Assembly: GCA_013044025.1 (NCBI GenBank)
Contig: JABEVD010000033.1
Coordinates: forward strand, 1-37,388
Length of the DNA: 37,388 nucleotides
Reading direction: 5' to 3'
Origin: Burkholderiales bacterium
GTDB taxonomy: Bacteria; Pseudomonadota; Gammaproteobacteria; Burkholderiales; JABEVD01
Part shown: positions 32,445 to 37,388 of the stretch, piece by piece
How the letters are laid out: every line of letters begins with the position of its first letter
Numbering within the stretch: the first letter of the stretch is position 1
Notes under the pieces: model-generated
What the model was told of the DNA's origin: nothing
Seen by the model: only the letters and a program-made list of their open reading frames with translations
Database searches by the model: none
Position numbers and translations under genes: made by a program

Positions 32445-33239
32445 ATGACGGTAAGCATCAAGAATCAGCAGGAGATCGAAAAAATGCGCGTGGCCGGCAG
32501 ACTTGCGGCGGAAGTGCTCGATCATGTCGCGCCTTACGTCAGGGCGGGCATCACCACCGAGGAAATCGACCGGATCTGCCACGACTACATGGTGAATGTG
32601 CAGCAAGCCATTCCCGCGCCGCTCAATTACGCCCCACCCGGCCATCGCCCCTATCCGAAATCGATCTGCACTTCGATCAATCACCAGATCTGTCACGGCG
32701 TGCCGGGAGACAAGGTGCTGAAGAACGGCGACATTCTCAACATCGACATCACCGTCATCAAGGACGGGTATCACGGCGACACCAGCCGCATGTTCTGCGT
32801 CGGGGAAGTCGCCCCGCACGCGAAGCGGCTTTGCGATATCACCCATGAATGCATGTGGCTCGGCATCAGCCAGGTGAAACCCGGAAACCGTCTGGGTGAC
32901 ATCGGCTCTGCGATCCAGAAGCATGCAGAGAAGAACGGCTACAGCGTGGTGCGCGAATACTGCGGGCACGGCATCGGCGTGAATTTTCACGAGGACCCCC
33001 AGGTGCTGCATTACGGCCATCCCGGGACCGGTCTCGTACTGCTTCCCGGAATGACTTTCACCATCGAGCCCATGATCAATGCAGGCAAGGCGGCGATCCG
33101 TCAGCTTGGAGACGGCTGGACCGTCGTCACCAAGGATCACAGCCTTTCCGCCCAGTGGGAGCATACCATTCTCGTCACCGAAACCGGTCACGAAGTGCTG
33201 ACCATCTCCGCGGGCACGCCGCCCACACCGGGGCTCTAG
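32445..33239 (+). CDS. map: Methionine aminopeptidase type I
   Basis: IEKMRVAGRLAAEVLDHVAPYVRAGITTEEID; HGVPGDKVLKNGDILNIDITVIKDGYHGDTSRMF; divergent from rpsB. Confidence 0.97.
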   Translation: MTVSIKNQQEIEKMRVAGRLAAEVLDHVAPYVRAGITTEEIDRICHDYMVNVQQAIPAPLNYAPPGHRPYPKSICTSINHQICHGVPGDKVLKNGDILNIDITVIKDGYHGDTSRMFCVGEVAPHAKRLCDITHECMWLGISQVKPGNRLGDIGSAIQKHAEKNGYSVVREYCGHGIGVNFHEDPQVLHYGHPGTGLVLLPGMTFTIEPMINAGKAAIRQLGDGWTVVTKDHSLSAQWEHTILVTETGHEVLTISAGTPPTPGL

Positions 33240-35785
33240 TGCATTCCACCTTCAGGAAGGAGCTTGCCGAGGAAAGGAAGCGGCTCAAGGAAGAATTCCT
33301 GGAAAACGGGCGATCTTCCGCGCTCCTCAGAAAGCACAGCAATCTGGTCGACAGGATCTTGCGATCGGTCTGGGCCGCATCCGGCATCGAGCGGGCTGCG
33401 CTGCTCGCTGTGGGCGGATACGGAAGAAGAATGCTTTTCCCGCATTCCGACATCGACCTGCTGATTCTGCTCGAAGCGCCCGCAGACGAAGCCTCCAGAG
33501 AGCGCCTGGAAAATCTGGTGGGAATGCTGTGGGATTCCGGACTCGAAGTCGGGCACAGCGTACGCACCCTCGATGAATGCGTCGAGGAAGCGATGAAGGA
33601 CATCACCGTCCAGACCAACATGCTCGAATCCCGCCTCCTCGCAGGACCAGCCGATCTCTTCAGAAATTTCTCGAGAAAAATCCTGGATCTCATTGATTGC
33701 AGGAATTTCTTCAATGCAAAGGAACTCGAACAGCAACAGCGCCACCAGCGCCAGATGGGAATTTCGGCCAATCTCGAACCCAATCTCAAGGAAGCCGCAG
33801 GAGGACTCAGAGACCTGCAGACCGTTCTCTGGATCGCCAAGGCCTGCAGGCTGGGCGCTTCCTGGAACGAGCTTGCCCAAAACGGCATCATTGCGCAAAC
33901 CGAAGCGAAGCGCATCGCCCGCCACCAGTCCTTCATCGAAAACCTGAGGATCCGCCTGCATTACCTGGCAGGAAGAAGGGAAGACAGGCTGATCTTCGAC
34001 TACCAGACCGTTCTCGGAAAGGAACTGGGCTTTGTCGATCGCGGCCAGATCCTGGCGAGCGAACAGATGATGCAGCGCTACTACCGCACCGCGAAATCCG
34101 TCTCCCAGCTCAACACCATCCTGCTGCAGAACATGAGGAACAGCCTGTTCGCATCGAAAAAGGTGCAGGTCGTGCAGATCGACGATCGATTCGAGGCTCG
34201 GAACGATTTTCTCGCATCCAGGGAGGAAAACCTCTTCGAAAAAAGTCCTGGGGCGATCCTCGAATGCTTCCTGCTGCTGCAGCGCCATCCGGAACTGAAG
34301 GGAATCGAATCCAAAACGCTGCGAGCCCTTTGGCGAGCGACCTCCCGAATCGACGCAGCCTTCCGCAAGAACCCCGAAAACCGCGCCACCTTCATGCAGA
34401 TCCTGCGCGAACCAAGGGGAGTGGTGCATTCCCTGCAACTCATGAATCAGTACGGATTGCTCGGCAAATACATCCCGGCTTTCGGACGCATCGTGGGACG
34501 CATGCAGCATGATCTGTTTCACGTCTATACCGTGGACGAACATATCCTGAAGGTGGTGAGAAACCTGAGGAGATTCGCCATGGCGGAATATGCGCACGAA
34601 TACCCGCTCTGCAGCCGGCTCATCAGCGAATTCGAACACCCGGAAGTGCTTTATCTCGCAGGACTTTTCCACGACATCGCCAAGGGTCGGGGCGGAGATC
34701 ATTCGAAGCTCGGAAAAAAGGATGCGATCGAATTCTGCAGGCAGCACGGCATGAGCGAAGTGGATGTGGAGCTCGTCGGAAATCTGGTGTAAAAGCATCT
34801 CGTCATGTCTTCCACCGCGCAGAAAATGGACCTCTCCGATCCGGACGTCATCGCTCATTTCGCCTCCGCGACCGGATCAGAGCGGGAACTCGTCGCGCTT
34901 TACCTGCTCACGGTTGCGGACATTCGCGGCACCAGCCCCACGGTCTGGAATGCCTGGAAGGAAAAGCTGCTGGAGGATCTTTTCAGGGCTGCATTGCGCT
35001 GCATCCGGGGAGACCGGCCTTCTTCCAGCGGCAACCTGCAGATGCGACAGAACGAGGCGATCCGGCTTTTGAGGCTCTATGCCATGCCGGAGGAAAGCCA
35101 GAACCGGCTCTGGTCGAAACTGCAAATGTCCTACTTCCTGCAGCACGACGCCAACTAAATCGCCTGGCATACCCGGGCCCTGTTCAACCGGGTGGATTCT
35201 CCCTCCCCCATCGTTCGGGCGAGGCTGAGCCCGGTGGGAGAAGGGCTGCAGGTGATGATCTATGCGCAGACGCGACCCGATCTCTTTGCCAGGATCAGCG
35301 GCTTTTTCGAACGCATCGGCTACAACATCGCGGAGGCGAGGATCCATGCCACCCGTCACGGCTACAGCCTGAGCAGCTATCTGGTGCTCGCTCCGGACAG
35401 GAAGGTCGAGCAGTATCGAACGCTCATCAATTTCGTCGAATACGAACTGGGGCAGAAGCTTTCGCAGCAGGGAGCGCTCGAAGCGCCGCTGCAAAGCCGC
35501 ATGAGCCGGCATCTGAAGCATTTCCCGATCCCCTCGAAGGTGAACATCGTCCCGGACGAAAAGGGAACCTACCGGGTGCTTTCGATCATCGCCGGGGACC
35601 GCCCGGGGCTGCTTTCCCGCATCGCCAGCACGCTCACCCTGCATGGAATCAGCGTGCACAGCGCGAGAATCAACACCCTCGGAGAGCGGGCGGAAGACAC
35701 TTTCCTGATTTCAGGGGAACAACTGGAAAATCAGAAACAACTGATCGGAATCGAAACCGAATTGCTGGACGCGCTTCAGTCCTGA
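33239..35785 (+). pseudogene. glnD: GlnD ([protein-PII] uridylyltransferase) split into three in-frame segments by TAA at 34790-34792 and 35156-35158
   Basis: LLAVGGYGRRMLFPHSDIDLLILL; ...VELVGNLV-*-KHLVMSSTAQKMDLSDPDVI...YFLQHDAN-*-IAWHTRALFNRV...; C-terminal ACT region. All segments share one frame. Start GTG 33239 overlaps the map stop. Confidence 0.9.
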
Positions 35786-36903
35786 AGTATGGCAAGAAGC
35801 CCGGAAGTCACCGAGCGCAGCGCGATCAGGAAATTTTCGACCGATTCAGGATCGCATCCCTTCCCGAGGCTCACTCTCACCGCGCCTCTTGCAATATCGG
35901 GCTGAACGCCCATCGCGAGCAGCACTTCGCTCGGTTCTGTCGCACCGCTCGCGCAGGCCGAACCGCTTGCGACCGCATGTCCTTTTCTGTCGAGTTCGAC
36001 CACCAGCGTTCCCCCGTCGATGCCGGGGAAGGAAAAATATACGGTGTTGGGAAGACAATCCGGACCGCCTGAAAACAGCACTGCGCCGGATGCGCGAAGC
36101 GCCTCCTCGATCCGGTGACGCAGCTTCAGCAGCGCAGCCTGCTCCGCCCGCATGCGCACCGCGGCAAGCCTGGCTGCCGCACCGAAACCGACGATGCCGG
36201 CGACATTCTCGGTACCGGAACGAAGTCCGAACTCCTGCCCGCCTCCATCGATGAGGGGCGAAATCGACAGGCGCTTGTCGAGGATCAGCGCCCCCACTCC
36301 TTTCGGCCCACCCAGCTTGTGCGCAGAAAGGGTCATGGCCTGGACACCGAGCGCGGCAAAATCCACCGGGATCTTGCCGAACGCCTGGACTGCATCGGTG
36401 TGCATGCGCACGCCCGCGGCTTTTGCCCTGGCGGCGATTTTCGCAATGTCCTGGATGATGCCGGTTTCGTTGTTGGCCAGCATCACCGAGATCATCGAGA
36501 CCGGTTCCGAAAATACGCAATCCAGGTCTGCCAAATCGAGTTTTCCACGTGAATCGACCGCGATGCGTCGCAATGCCCATCCCGGAAGGGAAGCTGCAGC
36601 CTTGGACACGCTCGGATGCTCGATGGCGCTCACCGCGACCCTGCCGGGCTTCGAAATCGCTGCAAACCCCTTGAGAAACAGATTGTTGGCTTCGCTCCCG
36701 CCACCTGTGAAGATCACGCGGGCGGCCATTGCGCCTGCGGCTTCGGCCACCTCGGCCCTGGCCGCTTCCATCGCCTCCTTTGCCCTTCTGCCGAAAGAAT
36801 GGGCGCTGGAAGGATTGCCATGAGCATCCGTGAGGAAAGGCAGCATGGCTTCGAGCACCTCCCCTTCCAGCGGGGTGGTTGCAGTATGGTCGAGATAGGC
36901 CAT
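35776..36903 (-). CDS. Cysteine desulfurase, NifS/IscS family
   Basis: MAYLDHTATTPLEGEVLEAMLPFL; SAHKLGGPKGVGALI; SGSACASGATEPSEVLLAMG; ATGA overlap with iscR. Confidence 0.93.
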   Translation of the reverse strand: MAYLDHTATTPLEGEVLEAMLPFLTDAHGNPSSAHSFGRRAKEAMEAARAEVAEAAGAMAARVIFTGGGSEANNLFLKGFAAISKPGRVAVSAIEHPSVSKAAASLPGWALRRIAVDSRGKLDLADLDCVFSEPVSMISVMLANNETGIIQDIAKIAARAKAAGVRMHTDAVQAFGKIPVDFAALGVQAMTLSAHKLGGPKGVGALILDKRLSISPLIDGGGQEFGLRSGTENVAGIVGFGAAARLAAVRMRAEQAALLKLRHRIEEALRASGAVLFSGGPDCLPNTVYFSFPGIDGGTLVVELDRKGHAVASGSACASGATEPSEVLLAMGVQPDIARGAVRVSLGKGCDPESVENFLIALRSVTSGLLAILQD

Positions 36904-37349
36904 CAGGCATGGGAGAGCATGATCCTCGCTTCCTCTCGTCCGAAGTGCTTCTGGCCGTAGATGAGCTGATCGAGCGTCACCGATTCGAGGTAGCTGTAGA
37001 TCCTGTCGGTGAGGGCGGTCCAGAGGTTGTGCGTGATGCAGGGGCCGTCTCCCTTGCAGTTGGCCTTGCCTCCGCATTTCGTCGCATCGAGCGGTTCGTC
37101 GACCGCGAGGATGATCTGCGCAACCGAAATCTGGTCGAGCGACTTGGCGATGCAATATCCGCCTCCAGGCCCGCGCACGCTCTCGACCAGCCCGTGCCTG
37201 CGCAGCTTGCCGAAAAGCTGTTCGAGATAGGAAAGGGAAATCAGCTGCCTTTCGCTCACGCCTGCGAGTGTGACCGGCGCGCCGTCGGAATTGATCGCAA
37301 GATCGACCATGGCCGTTACGGCAAAACGCCCTTTTGTAGTTAGTCTCAT
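36903..37349 (-). CDS. iscR: Rrf2-family Fe-S regulator IscR
   Basis: MRLTTKGRFAVTAMVDLAIN; CGGKANCKGDGPC (C-X5-C-X5-C). Confidence 0.94.
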   Translation of the reverse strand: MRLTTKGRFAVTAMVDLAINSDGAPVTLAGVSERQLISLSYLEQLFGKLRRHGLVESVRGPGGGYCIAKSLDQISVAQIILAVDEPLDATKCGGKANCKGDGPCITHNLWTALTDRIYSYLESVTLDQLIYGQKHFGREEARIMLSHA

Positions 37350-37388
37350 GATTTGCTCCGTGGAAAATCAAGTCTGAAGGGATGACAA

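Noticed and set aside
30527-32848. 773-aa plus-strand ORF across tsf, rpsB and map
   Set aside because: Antisense to conserved tsf and rpsB and out of frame with map; no recognisable domain.
18982-35158. Complete reassignment of UAA to a sense codon
   Set aside because: UAA ends rpsB (before a terminator), bamA (where the C-terminal Phe must be terminal), ompH, rseP and the acyl-CoA synthetase at natural positions.
1-37388. New defence, CRISPR, retron or mobile system
   Set aside because: No repeat arrays, transposases, integrases, reverse transcriptases or unexplained gene cassettes were seen; nearly all the sequence is conserved housekeeping genes.

Overview
The window is a dense, GC-rich chromosomal segment, most likely betaproteobacterial (inferred from gene content and order). 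It carries conserved housekeeping genes. Left to right: tRNA-Arg(CCT), a PAP2-family protein, Bcp-like peroxiredoxin, Uup ABC-F, stand-alone RlmK-like methyltransferase, small periplasmic protein, slipin/NfeD pair, a dif-like Xer site, fic remnant, rnfH-ratA / smpB, NarL-type response regulator, nlpD-pcm-surE, acyl-CoA synthetase, rhlE, typA, rluE, TrmH-family gene, GYF_2 protein, rnhB-lpxB-lpxA-fabZ-lpxD-ompH-bamA-rseP-dxr-cdsA-uppS-frr-pyrH-tsf-rpsB, map-glnD, and iscR-nifS. I found no CRISPR array, prophage, transposon or new defence cassette. Main observations: (1) a near-perfect dif site at 6620-6647, with candidate KOPS octamers switching strand exactly there, which marks the likely replication terminus; (2) three in-frame UAA codons inside otherwise intact conserved genes (one in lpxB, two in glnD), although UAA clearly terminates other genes in the window; (3) a convergent 157-bp overlap of smpB with a response-regulator gene, where neither gene has a stop at its expected family end; (4) that response regulator sits in the slot after surE-pcm-nlpD usually held by rpoS. 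All motif counts were made by eye.
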